Source of the DNA: a virus
Reading direction: 5' to 3' (one strand)
Virus record (IMG/VR): IMGVR_UViG_3300025009_000286
Location: 1-34,485 of that record
DNA length: 34,485 nucleotides
The notes beneath the pieces are model-generated. The model had not been told where the DNA came from, did not search any database, and saw nothing but the letters and a program-made list of their open reading frames with translations. Positions 5,839 through 13,364 of this stretch are shown in pieces (position 1 is the stretch's first letter; every line of letters starts with the position of its first letter). The translations under genes and the position numbers were made by a program.

Positions 5839-7183
5839 ATTCTTTTTCCTGAAATCGTGTAAGTGGCGCGTTGAACCACAGCGTCGTTTCTCCGGTCGGT
5901 CCCTGGCGCTGCTTCTCCACCGACACCGTGGCCCACCCTGACGTGCCCCGCCGAAGTCCCGACAGCAGGAGCACCGCGTCGGCGTCCTGCTCCAGTGATC
6001 CCGAGTCCCGCAAGTCGCTCAGACGTGGCTTGTCGGGTGTGGCGTCCTTGCCCTTGCCCCCGCCCGTGGCGCGCTGCTCCGGCCCTCGATTCAACTGGCA
6101 GCACACCAGCACCGGGCACCGCAACTCTGCGGCAAGCCCCTTGAGCGACGCGCTGATTGCCGATGTGGCCTGCTCCTTGGACTGCGCGCCGCAACGGATA
6201 AGCCCCAGGTAGTCAACGACGATGAGCGCCGGGCCGTCCGGGTCGGTGCGCGTCAACCGCCACTGGCGACACCGGCCCAAGACCTGCGACAGCGCCCGCG
6301 CCTCACCGGCACGGATGGTCATCGGCAAATTGCAGATCAAGCGGTGCGCCTCGCTGATGGTGTCCAGTTCCGTGTCGCGCAACCCGGACTGCGAGAGGCG
6401 ATGCACCGGTATGCCCGACATCATCGCCACGAGGCGGTCAAGAAGCATTGTCCCGCTCATCTCCAGACTCTCGATGCACACGGGCACGCCCTCGACTGCG
6501 GCATGGAGTGCGGCAGCGGTGGTAAGCGCGGACTTGCCCATGCTCGGACGCCCCGCGATGAGGTACAGCCACTCGTCCCACCACTGACCAAGCAGCGTGC
6601 CCTCGTTGCCGTCGATGCAGCAGGAGCGGAGTCTGCCCCACTCGATGGGCACACCCCGTCGTGGCGCACCGTCGAGTGACGCAACCCAGTCCTTCGCGGA
6701 TTCGGGACGCGCTCCCATCGCATCGGGCACCGCGGCGATGAGCGCCTGTTGCCCGCGTGCTGTGATCTCCGTGGCCTCGCTGCCGTTGGCCGTGCTGGCG
6801 ATGATCGTCTCCATCGCGGCCCGCACGGCCCGCAGTTGCGCGAGACGGCGCACTTCCCGCGCCAGGTACGGCACGACAGCGGGAATCGAAGCGATGCCAT
6901 GTAGCGCGGTCAGGCCGGGCATTCCGCCGACGTTGGTCATGCCACCGCCGGACACGAGCCGACCGTACACGAGCGCAGGCGTGAGCGGCGCGGACTCGTC
7001 CCACAGCCCCTTGAACACCGCCCACAGTGCGCGGGCGTCCGGCGCGTGGAAGGATTCAGTGCCAAGCAGCGGCACCACGTCTTCCATTCCCTGCCCACTC
7101 CAGGTGTAGAGCGTGGCGACGAGTTCCCGCTCGACGGCACAGGCGGCGTCGAGATAGCCAGCACTATCCGCTTGCTGCACCAT
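5825..7183 (-). CDS. Replicative DNA helicase, DnaB type
   Basis: A 452-residue, full-length DnaB-like helicase. The N-terminal primase-interacting helical domain spans about residues 10-120. The RecA-like ATPase domain has Walker A in GRPSMGKS (211-218), the characteristic SLEMS (239-243), a Walker B segment ending VVDYLGLI, and the C-terminal block LRDSGSLEQDAD. It unwinds the fork as a hexamer. Its ATG is preceded by GGAGGATCGCT and overlaps the end of the initiator gene by 20 bases, an arrangement like initiator plus DnaB helicase in P22-type phages. This indicates theta replication with a phage-encoded helicase. Confidence 0.92.
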   Translation of the reverse strand: MVQQADSAGYLDAACAVERELVATLYTWSGQGMEDVVPLLGTESFHAPDARALWAVFKGLWDESAPLTPALVYGRLVSGGGMTNVGGMPGLTALHGIASIPAVVPYLAREVRRLAQLRAVRAAMETIIASTANGSEATEITARGQQALIAAVPDAMGARPESAKDWVASLDGAPRRGVPIEWGRLRSCCIDGNEGTLLGQWWDEWLYLIAGRPSMGKSALTTAAALHAAVEGVPVCIESLEMSGTMLLDRLVAMMSGIPVHRLSQSGLRDTELDTISEAHRLICNLPMTIRAGEARALSQVLGRCRQWRLTRTDPDGPALIVVDYLGLIRCGAQSKEQATSAISASLKGLAAELRCPVLVCCQLNRGPEQRATGGGKGKDATPDKPRLSDLRDSGSLEQDADAVLLLSGLRRGTSGWATVSVEKQRQGPTGETTLWFNAPLTRFQEKEYEPH

Positions 7184-8159
7184 AGCGATCCTCCTCCATC
7201 GTCAACAAGGTTGCTGCCCGGTCCTTCACCGCATCCGGGTGCGGGTGCTGGCCACCGACCTCCATCAATTCCTGCGCCGCCTTTGCGTACCACTTCCGCC
7301 TGGCCTCCTCCCCGACACCGGCCTTCTGTCTCGCGCGCTCCGGGTCACCGAAAACGTGGCGAAGCGTCGTCCATCCCTTATCGGTCGCATACTCGTCCGC
7401 CCACGTCGCATAGACGGCGAGCCGGCAATCCCACGCTGTCATCCCGACGTTGCGCCCGAGACACCGCAAGAGCGGCTTCATGGCTTCCCGTGTTGGCTTG
7501 CCAGGGAGTTTGAAGACGACGGCATGGAGTTGGGCAACATCCAGGGCTGTCTCGTAGAACGGGTTGGCCTTGCGTGGGCGGGTGTCCTCCGCTTCCAGTT
7601 GCAGTGCCGTCCGTTCATCGTCGTCAAGTGCGTCAGGTGTCGCGACAGCGACGAGGGCATGCGAAGCATGTTCCGGATCGATCTCGGATCTCGGATCTCG
7701 GATCTCGGTTTCGGTTTGCGGTTCCCGCTGGTTCCCCGCCGGTTCCCCGCCGGTTCCCGGAACCTTACGACTCTCGTGTTTTCGCGGAGTTGCAAGGCCG
7801 GACTCCCACGCTTGCCTTTTTGCCGTGACAGGGTTCGTAGCGGTAGCCGTCATGAGGTGCACGCTACCATCGTCGTTGTTGCGCAGAAACCCATCGGCTC
7901 TAAAGGCATTCAGAACGCGCGTCACCCGGTCCTCGCGTTCCCCCCCGAGCACTCTGGCGATGGCACCAGCCGTGACGTGTTCCGCCGGGACAATGATAGG
8001 TTCCTTGCCGATTTTGCAGCCGTGCCGCTCCGCGATGAACACGATTGCGTGGTAGACGCCCAGACCGAGCGATCGGTGCGGGCGCAGTTTGCCGTGCTCG
8101 AACCAATTCAGCGGGCACAGCCACATGCCCGCGAAGTGAGTCAGGATGGATTCAGGCAT
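7164..8159 (-). CDS. Phage replication initiator with winged-helix domain
   Basis: A 331-residue protein. The N-terminal ~110 residues look like the winged-helix DNA-binding domain of phage replication initiators, with PAEHVTAGAIARVLGG as recognition-helix region and a DGFLRNNDDGSVHL wing. A low-complexity linker follows (about residues 120-165), encoded by the iteron-like array at 7676-7764. The C-terminal part (about 190-310, with GMTAWDCRLAVYATWADEY) is helical and could contact the DnaB helicase encoded immediately downstream. The start has GAGGGACC upstream and overlaps the stop of a 43-codon gene. The layout matches lambda O-like initiators, which also carry the origin inside their own gene. 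Confidence 0.7.
   Translation of the reverse strand: MPESILTHFAGMWLCPLNWFEHGKLRPHRSLGLGVYHAIVFIAERHGCKIGKEPIIVPAEHVTAGAIARVLGGEREDRVTRVLNAFRADGFLRNNDDGSVHLMTATATNPVTAKRQAWESGLATPRKHESRKVPGTGGEPAGNQREPQTETEIRDPRSEIDPEHASHALVAVATPDALDDDERTALQLEAEDTRPRKANPFYETALDVAQLHAVVFKLPGKPTREAMKPLLRCLGRNVGMTAWDCRLAVYATWADEYATDKGWTTLRHVFGDPERARQKAGVGEEARRKWYAKAAQELMEVGGQHPHPDAVKDRAATLLTMEEDRYGAASG
7676..7764. repeat. Iteron-like array inside the initiator gene, candidate replication origin
   Basis: Four perfect tandem heptamers ATCTCGG occupy 7681-7708. With the flanking bases they give five GATC sites at 7676, 7680, 7687, 7694 and 7701. About 12 bp further on, GGTTCCC occurs four times at 7720, 7730, 7741 and 7752, spaced 10-11 bp (one helical turn), three copies followed by GCTG or GCC. 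The last copy forms the palindrome GGTTCCCGGAACC. GATC heptamers beside phased repeats resemble the P1 oriR plan, and repeats in an initiator gene resemble lambda ori. Confidence 0.65.
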
Positions 8160-8283
8160 GGTCCCTCACCCCATCTGTTCCGGCCCCGAACACGGGCGCG
8201 TGCAAGGCGAGGCAGTCCGGTGGTTGGCCGAACCTCCCGACGCTCGGAACCGGAACGGATGCGATGAAGGTGGAAAGCGTCAT
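8152..8283 (-). CDS. Small protein (43 residues) leading the replication operon
   Basis: A 43-codon frame starting MTLSTFIASVPVPS, with a central FGQPPDCLALHAPVFGAG. Its ATG follows GCAAGGT, and its stop overlaps the start of the initiator gene (ATGCCTGA). It lies about 60 bp downstream of the promoter at 8350-8378, so it is the first frame of that transcript. It could be a real small protein or a translational leader for the initiator. No family recognised. Confidence 0.5.
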   Translation of the reverse strand: MTLSTFIASVPVPSVGRFGQPPDCLALHAPVFGAGTDGVRDHA

Positions 8284-8349
8284 ACCTTGCACGTCTCTGG
8301 TTTCGCCTCGGGAACCACCCGCGACGGCCCGGCGCTTGCCGGACGCCTC

Positions 8350-8378
8350 ACGCTACGGCCTCTCGCCCGCGCTGTCAA
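8350..8378 (-). promoter_or_regulatory. Promoter for the replication operon
   Basis: On the minus strand a perfect TTGACA (8378-8373) is followed after 17 bp by TAGCGT (8355-8350). It sits in the largest gap of this part of the genome, directly upstream of the 43-codon gene, initiator and dnaB. The -10 is weak against consensus but of a type common in GC-rich genomes. Confidence 0.55.
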
Positions 8379-8402
8379 GGGAATCCTCGGCGGCGAAGTC
8401 GT

Positions 8403-10583
8403 CTACACGAGCCCGAGCGCCAACTGCGACTGGGCGCGCCGACTGGCATCAACGAGATTCCGGGCTGCGGTCTTGGCATACAGGGGCTTCAACTCGCACC
8501 CGATGAACTTCCGCCCGAACCGCAACGACACCACACCCTCAGATCCGATACCGGCGAACGGCGATAACACCACGTCACCCCGGTTGCTCCACAGACGCAC
8601 GACGCGCTCGATGGTCCCGAGTTGGAGCGGGCAGATGTGCCGGTCGTCCTCGTCAGACCTTGCCTCATGCACGTTCATCGTGTCGCTCTCGCGGATTCCG
8701 TACCAGATCGGCCGAGCCCATTCGATCCACTCGTCATTGGACAGATCCGGCTGAATCACGTCCGCGGGTTCGCCGGGCTTGCGAAACACGAGGATGTAGT
8801 CGGCGAGCGCAGGCCGAATCCAGGAGGCATCCTTGCGCATCTGCACGAACAAGAGCCCCTTGCTGTGTGTGCGGATGGCCTGAGCCTGTGGATCTTTGTC
8901 GATGCACACCTCGCCGTGGTACGTCCAGCCGTTCGTCTCGCAGCAATCGATGGTGTGCCCCCGGAAGTCCTTAAGTCCGATATGCCCGTCCCTGACCAGA
9001 AGAGCCGGCACCTGCGAAACGTGAATGCAGCACAGCCGGCCGGGCTTGGTGACGCGCATGAGTTCGCGTGCGACGAAACCAAAGTGATCGAAGAATGCTC
9101 TCTCGTTGCTACTGTTGCCCACGTCGCGCTCCGTCGCGGAGTACGTGTAGAGGGAAATGAACGGCGGAGAGAACACGGACAGGTCAATGCTTTCGTCATC
9201 CAGTTGTCCCATCTCCTCGACACAATCTCCCTGGTAGATTGTCCATCCATCGCCCTCGTACTTGTCCCGCTCTATCGTTTCCGTGGTCGTGCCCTTGCCT
9301 AGTTCTTCCATTTCCGTGCTCCTTGCGGCTGCGATCATTGTCGTCACCATTGCCTTGTTCTCGGATTCCTTGCGTCTGACATTGGCCACGATGTCGGTCT
9401 CATGGTCTGTCACGACGATCCACGCCTTGACCGGTCTCTGTTGCCCGTAGCGCCAGCATCGCCGGATGCACTGGTAATAGGACTCGAACGAGTCTCCGAG
9501 CCCAAGGAACACCATCGTTGCCGCGTTCTGGAAGTTCATCCCAAAGCCGCCGATCTTCGGCTTGGTCACGAGCACGCGCGTCTCGCCGTTCACGAACGCC
9601 ATGATTGCACGCGTCTTGTCCTCGGTGGAGTCCGCACCCGATACGTTGACCGCACCTGGAATCGCTCGCTGAGCATCTGTTGCCTCGTCGTTGAGGCCGC
9701 ACCACACGATGATCTGGCCGGGTGTTTCGTTGACCAGCCGGGCAGCGGCCTCAACGCGAGCCGTGACGCTGCCCTTGCGCACCCGAGATCGATCTGTAAT
9801 GCCTTGGAGCTTGCCGGGGAACAGCTCGCCGTCGCGGCGCCACTCGGTCCGTACCACGATATCCTCCACCGACAAGGCCGGCAGGACGAACGCGGAGCCA
9901 TCGTAGCCGAGGTCATCGGGTGTACGCAACGCCATCGCCCAGGAGGACAGCCACCGATAGAACGCTGGCCCGGCGTGCCCACGCATCCGCCAGCCCTCAT
10001 CGTCGTGGACAAAGAAGGACGCCAGCATTTCCGAGCGAGTCATGAGCCCGAGGAACTCCGCATGATTCGCCAGTTCAGCAATGTCATTCGGGCATGGCGT
10101 GGCAGTGCAACAGAGCTTGGCGGGGACATGCTTGAACTCGGAAAGCAGGACACCCCGAGTCTTGCCGTCGATTGACTTGAGAATGCTGCTTTCGTCCAAC
10201 ACCAGCGCGTCAATCGGAGCGCCGATGAATCGATGGATGATCTCGTAATTGCCGATGTTGATGCCTGGCAGAAGTCCGTGTCCGTCGCGTGTGCGGTGAA
10301 CTTCGATGCCGAGATTGAGACCCTCTCGAATCGTCTGCTCGCCCACGGAGAGCGGCGCCAGAATGAGCGCGGTTCCACCCATGAGCCGCGCCCACTCAAG
10401 CTGCATCAACGTCTTGCCAAGGCCGCAATCTGCGAAGATTGCAGCCTTGCCCTTACGGCAAGCCCAACGCACGATGTCTGACTGGAAGTCGTACAGTATA
10501 GGATTCACCGCACTGTCGCCAACATCGCGGCCAGCGTCATGTACGATAGGACGCTTGCTGTCGAGGAACTCCGCATATGTCAT
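8403..10583 (-). CDS. Helicase / DNA methyltransferase fusion protein
   Basis: A 726-residue two-domain protein. Residues 1-430 form an SF2 (SNF2-like) helicase: Walker A ADCGLGKT (51-58), motif II as DESS (130-133) instead of DEAD/DEAH, TATP (160-163), motif V TKPKIGGFGMNFQ (340-352), and motif VI QCIRRCWRYGQ (371-381). Residues 440-726 form an amino-methyltransferase with catalytic SPPF (472-475) preceding the AdoMet motif FAGIGSEG (676-683), the beta-type permuted order. It would translocate on DNA and methylate adenine or cytosine amino groups. It has GGGAGGACAAACT before its ATG and overlaps the preceding stop. No specificity domain or nuclease is visible, so it is probably protective rather than restrictive. 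Confidence 0.82.
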   Translation of the reverse strand: MTYAEFLDSKRPIVHDAGRDVGDSAVNPILYDFQSDIVRWACRKGKAAIFADCGLGKTLMQLEWARLMGGTALILAPLSVGEQTIREGLNLGIEVHRTRDGHGLLPGINIGNYEIIHRFIGAPIDALVLDESSILKSIDGKTRGVLLSEFKHVPAKLCCTATPCPNDIAELANHAEFLGLMTRSEMLASFFVHDDEGWRMRGHAGPAFYRWLSSWAMALRTPDDLGYDGSAFVLPALSVEDIVVRTEWRRDGELFPGKLQGITDRSRVRKGSVTARVEAAARLVNETPGQIIVWCGLNDEATDAQRAIPGAVNVSGADSTEDKTRAIMAFVNGETRVLVTKPKIGGFGMNFQNAATMVFLGLGDSFESYYQCIRRCWRYGQQRPVKAWIVVTDHETDIVANVRRKESENKAMVTTMIAAARSTEMEELGKGTTTETIERDKYEGDGWTIYQGDCVEEMGQLDDESIDLSVFSPPFISLYTYSATERDVGNSSNERAFFDHFGFVARELMRVTKPGRLCCIHVSQVPALLVRDGHIGLKDFRGHTIDCCETNGWTYHGEVCIDKDPQAQAIRTHSKGLLFVQMRKDASWIRPALADYILVFRKPGEPADVIQPDLSNDEWIEWARPIWYGIRESDTMNVHEARSDEDDRHICPLQLGTIERVVRLWSNRGDVVLSPFAGIGSEGVVSLRFGRKFIGCELKPLYAKTAARNLVDASRRAQSQLALGLV

Positions 10584-10864
10584 AGTTTGTCCTCCCTCTC
10601 TTCAAACATCTCCGGGTGCACCCGCGCCCACCTCGCAAGCTCCTCACGCCACGCGGAGGCGTCCGCGCTGCCCATGCGGAACCCCTCCGCGCTCCAGCGG
10701 GCGCGGTTGCGCCGGCCTCGCGCGCAGCCCTTACACGGCTCCAGAGCCCGCCGCTGGTACTGCGTGAGTCGCGCGCCGCAGTTGCCGGCAAGGTAAGCCT
10801 CGTAGCACGCTGCGGTGGTCACGCGCTTGCCCGAGCCGTCGCAGTGGAGCGTGGTCAGGACCAT
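10580..10864 (-). CDS. Hypothetical protein with Cys motifs
   Basis: A 94-residue protein starting MVLTTLHCDGSG. Four or five cysteines (HC, ACYEAY, GNCGARL, PCKGC) in the first 50 residues suggest a zinc-binding fold, with LTQYQRRALEPCKGC resembling the basic part of a phage Cys-rich regulator. The C-terminal 40 residues are charged and Trp-rich. The start overlaps the stop of the HTH gene; the ribosome binding site is weak, so coupling is likely. The stop overlaps the start of the helicase-methyltransferase gene. No family named. Confidence 0.55.
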   Translation of the reverse strand: MVLTTLHCDGSGKRVTTAACYEAYLAGNCGARLTQYQRRALEPCKGCARGRRNRARWSAEGFRMGSADASAWREELARWARVHPEMFEEREDKL

Positions 10865-11154
10865 GCAGCGCCACAGGAGATCAGGTCTTCCATCGTGCAT
10901 TCCAGCGCCGCGCTTAGCGGGTCGATGTGCCACGGATGCAACAGTGCCTTTTTGTGAAATAACACGAGGAGGTATCCGCGGTCCATCGGCCAGCCGTATC
11001 GTCCACAACGGGTGGCGAGATGCGCCCAAGAGCAGTTTCGCCGTCGGCGCAGTTCGTCAATCCTGTCCCAGCGTATCCAGTATCGAGGATCCTCAATCAG
11101 AGTCACGTTATGCGCCATGCGATAAGCCAAATCTGATGGCGAGAAACGTTTCAC
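10855..11154 (-). CDS. HTH regulator-like protein
   Basis: A 99-residue protein with a GTG start that overlaps the stop of the small membrane protein (GTGA). The segment RRRRNCSWAHLATRCG has the spacing of a basic helix followed by a turn, and HPWHIDPLSAALECTMEDLI resembles the last helices of a lambda-repressor-like domain, where the 'cs.e.L' pattern is common. It may be a small DNA-binding regulator. Confidence in the fold is moderate because the recognition helix is not clear. Confidence 0.5.
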   Translation of the reverse strand: MKRFSPSDLAYRMAHNVTLIEDPRYWIRWDRIDELRRRRNCSWAHLATRCGRYGWPMDRGYLLVLFHKKALLHPWHIDPLSAALECTMEDLISCGAAWS

Positions 11155-11273
11155 GTCCGTCCTCGCGGAAACAGGAACAGCGCGCCGAGGGCCAGCAGCA
11201 CCGCGCCAGTGACCACAGCGAGCCAGAAGTCAGGACACGATCGCGCGCACAGGTGCTCGCCGATGCGCTGCAT
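11151..11273 (-). CDS. Small single-span membrane protein
   Basis: A 40-residue protein, MQRIGEHLC followed by a hydrophobic helix from about residue 16 to 36 (FWLAVVTGAVLLALGALFLF), ending in basic residues PRGRT. The charge pattern suggests an inner-membrane span. Its ATG overlaps the stop of the DUF1874-like gene (TGATG) and its stop overlaps the GTG of the next gene. Small spans of this type occur in superinfection-exclusion or holin-like proteins; its place in the early operon favours the first, but this is inference. Confidence 0.5.
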   Translation of the reverse strand: MQRIGEHLCARSCPDFWLAVVTGAVLLALGALFLFPRGRT

Positions 11274-11551
11274 CACGGCGTCACCTCCACGAGCGTCCAA
11301 GGGCCGTCACCGGGCGGACCGACGAGTACCCGGTCGCCGGGGCGGATCACGACCGAAAGCGGCAAGGGTCTGTAGGACACGCCGAGCACTTCCGAGAGGG
11401 CCGCGCAACCGAGATCGGACGTGAAGCGTAGCCCCTCCTCAGCCTCCGCTTGCTGCGCGGCAAGGCACGCCTCCCGCTCCGTCAGCGGCGTGAAACGCAC
11501 GCCGCAGGGGCGCGGGAACATGCGGTCGGTGAGTCCACGGGCGATCAACAT
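11273..11551 (-). CDS. DUF1874 / STIV B116-like protein, distant relative of AcrIII-1 ring nucleases
   Basis: A 92-residue protein. The family pattern is an N-terminal strand ending 'MF/ML', an acidic helix, a short 'aiGHeaT..Ls.llG' helix, and a strand 'v...pGD..lv'. Here these appear as LTDRMF (7-12), EREACLAAQQAEAEEG, SDLGCAALSEVLG (45-57), and LSVVIRPGDRVLV (65-77). AcrIII-1 members degrade cyclic tetra-adenylate to block type III CRISPR signalling, using a histidine in the GH motif. That position is Cys49 here, so activity is doubtful; it may bind without cleaving or have another role. GGAGG precedes the ATG. It follows recT and overlaps a small membrane protein gene. Confidence 0.55.
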   Translation of the reverse strand: MLIARGLTDRMFPRPCGVRFTPLTEREACLAAQQAEAEEGLRFTSDLGCAALSEVLGVSYRPLPLSVVIRPGDRVLVGPPGDGPWTLVEVTP

Positions 11552-11627
11552 GGTGCCTCCGAAAAGTCGCCTCCCCGCGCCAGGGGAGATTTGTGCGAGC
11601 CCGGCGCGGGGTGGGCGAGTCAGCGAT

Positions 11628-12524
11628 CTACTCGCGGCCTGCGCCCCACATGTCGCCCGTCTCTCCGGCGGGCGGCGCGGGCAGGTCGCCCGGGCTCTTG
11701 GGCTCCGGCTGTGCGGGTGCGGGCTGCGGCGCCGTGCGGGATTCCGCCTCCGCTCGCAGGGTGTCGATGAGCATGTCGGCCTGCGCCTCGGTCTCAGGGC
11801 CGGCCGGGAAGCCGAGCTTGTTCGACAGCGCCGAGACGGTCTGCGCGCCGAGGTGCTTGCCGAGCACGGCGAGAAGCGTCGTCTGTCTGTCCGTGACGGG
11901 TGGCTCGCTCTGCGCCTGGAGGATCGGGCGCTTCTCTGGCCGGAGCACCGGATCGGCCGCGACCTCGATGATGGCGCCTTGGGCGTCGGCCACCTCCTCT
12001 GGCGTGTAGAGCCCGGCGCCGACTTCCGGGTAGACGGCGCGGACCAGATCAGCACTGGCGCGTGCCCGGAGCATGGCGGCCGGGTAGTTTTTCCAGTTGT
12101 CCTTGTTGGCCAAGCCCGCCCGCTTCGCGTCGTCCATCGTCCAGGAGATGCGGACAGGCTTGGGCTGCCCACGCCGCGACGTCTCCCACGTGGCGCGGCC
12201 CGCGCTTCCATCCTCGATCATGCACAGATACTCGCAGTCCGGGTGCCGCATCGCCAGCGCCCGAAGCAAACTGGCGTCCATCGTGGTCCGCCCCTTGATC
12301 ACGTGGATCTGCCGGAGCGCCGTGATGCTGTCGATTCCGAGCGCGCGGCCGGTGAGCATGACGATCATGACGTCGGCCGGCTTGTCCCGGATCGACTCCG
12401 GGACGAGCGCGCTCTTGCAGAGCAACTGCGCGAATTTCATGGCCTCGCTCACCGTGCCGAAGTCCAGCGCGCCCGTCGTGTGTCGCGTCACCATCGTGGT
12501 GGTCTCTTTCTCTTCCTCTCCCAT
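11628..12524 (-). CDS. recT: RecT-family single-strand annealing protein
   Basis: A 298-residue protein of the RecT/Bet-like recombinase family. The N-terminal two-thirds carry the core: AMKFAQLLCKSALVPESIRDKPADVMIVMLTGRALGIDSITALRQIHVIKG, then DASLLRALAMRHPDCEYLC and the AMLRARASADLVRAVYPEV region. RecT anneals complementary strands in phage recombination and often helps concatemer formation. The C-terminal 60 residues are Pro/Glu-rich and probably unstructured. Its GGAGAGAGAA ribosome binding site supports the start at 12524. No exonuclease partner of the RecE, lambda Exo or YqaJ type is visible in the operon. Confidence 0.85.
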   Translation of the reverse strand: MGEEEKETTTMVTRHTTGALDFGTVSEAMKFAQLLCKSALVPESIRDKPADVMIVMLTGRALGIDSITALRQIHVIKGRTTMDASLLRALAMRHPDCEYLCMIEDGSAGRATWETSRRGQPKPVRISWTMDDAKRAGLANKDNWKNYPAAMLRARASADLVRAVYPEVGAGLYTPEEVADAQGAIIEVAADPVLRPEKRPILQAQSEPPVTDRQTTLLAVLGKHLGAQTVSALSNKLGFPAGPETEAQADMLIDTLRAEAESRTAPQPAPAQPEPKSPGDLPAPPAGETGDMWGAGRE

Positions 12525-12533
12525 TTCTCTCTC

Positions 12534-13364
12534 CTATGCCGCCCGCGCTGCCGGGGTGTTGTCGCTCCAGATCTTGACACCGGCAATTTGCACGGTGCCC
12601 TTGGTGGCCCGGACCACGGCGGAGATCCGCTGCGCGTCCGGGATCAGGTACTCGCGCGGGACGGCGCGGGGGTCGATCACCTCCGCGTGCCACGTCTCGC
12701 GGTACGAGATCCCCGCGAGCTTGATCGGCGCGGCGGCTTGCACGCGGTTGGCGGCCTTCGCCGCTTCCTCGCGCTTGACTACCTCCTGGTAGTCCGCCTC
12801 GCGCTGCCGGGCCTCGGCGGCCTTGCGCTCCGTCTCGACGGCATCGGCCGCGTCCTGGGCGGCGAACTCGGCCCCGATGCTGCCGGAGAGCGCGGCGTCA
12901 AGCTCGGCCTTGTCCGCCGCTGCCTTGACTGTGGCGAGCCGGAGCCGTTCCTCTTCCTCGCGTGCAACCCGCTCCAGCTCGGCCTGCTTCTGCCGCTCTG
13001 CCTCCTCCTCGCGCAGTCTCCGCCGCTCGATCTCGGCGCGGGCTTCGGCCTTGCGCTGCTCCTCGGCGGCGTAGTCCGCGAGCCCGCGCTTGACCGTGGC
13101 CTCTGCCCGGTCCAGGGCCTCGGTCGGGGCCCGGAAGAGGTCCATGACGGCCTTCTTGGCCGCGTCAAGGGGGGTCGTGATGCCCTTGCGGCGGTCGTCC
13201 AGCGCCTTGCCCGCGCTCTTGATGTCGCGGAGCAAGACGCCAGCGTGCGCGTACGTCTCTGTGTCGCGGACGATCAACGCCGCGCCGCGCTCGGCGAGAG
13301 CCGCGACCAGCGCGCGGTCGGGCTCGCTCAGTGCGGTAGGGACTGCGATCTGCTGCATCGCCAT
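12534..13364 (-). CDS. Coiled-coil protein that accompanies recT
   Basis: A 276-residue protein. The first 85 residues are helical. A very charged coiled coil follows (about 95-200) with runs of Glu/Arg/Ala, and then a C-terminal globular domain (AGISYRETWHAEVIDPRAVPREYLIPDAQRIS...GTVQIAGVKIW) of a type found in phage proteins encoded beside recT. GGAGG precedes several ATG codons; the one at 13364 has the best spacing and overlaps the previous stop. The function is not established; the location suggests a recombination accessory factor or a single-strand DNA partner. Confidence 0.6.
   Translation of the reverse strand: MAMQQIAVPTALSEPDRALVAALAERGAALIVRDTETYAHAGVLLRDIKSAGKALDDRRKGITTPLDAAKKAVMDLFRAPTEALDRAEATVKRGLADYAAEEQRKAEARAEIERRRLREEEAERQKQAELERVAREEEERLRLATVKAAADKAELDAALSGSIGAEFAAQDAADAVETERKAAEARQREADYQEVVKREEAAKAANRVQAAAPIKLAGISYRETWHAEVIDPRAVPREYLIPDAQRISAVVRATKGTVQIAGVKIWSDNTPAARAA

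Noticed and set aside
7681-7764. Tandem repeats considered as a CRISPR array
   Set aside because: Units are 7 and 10-11 bp without unique spacers and lie inside a coding frame.
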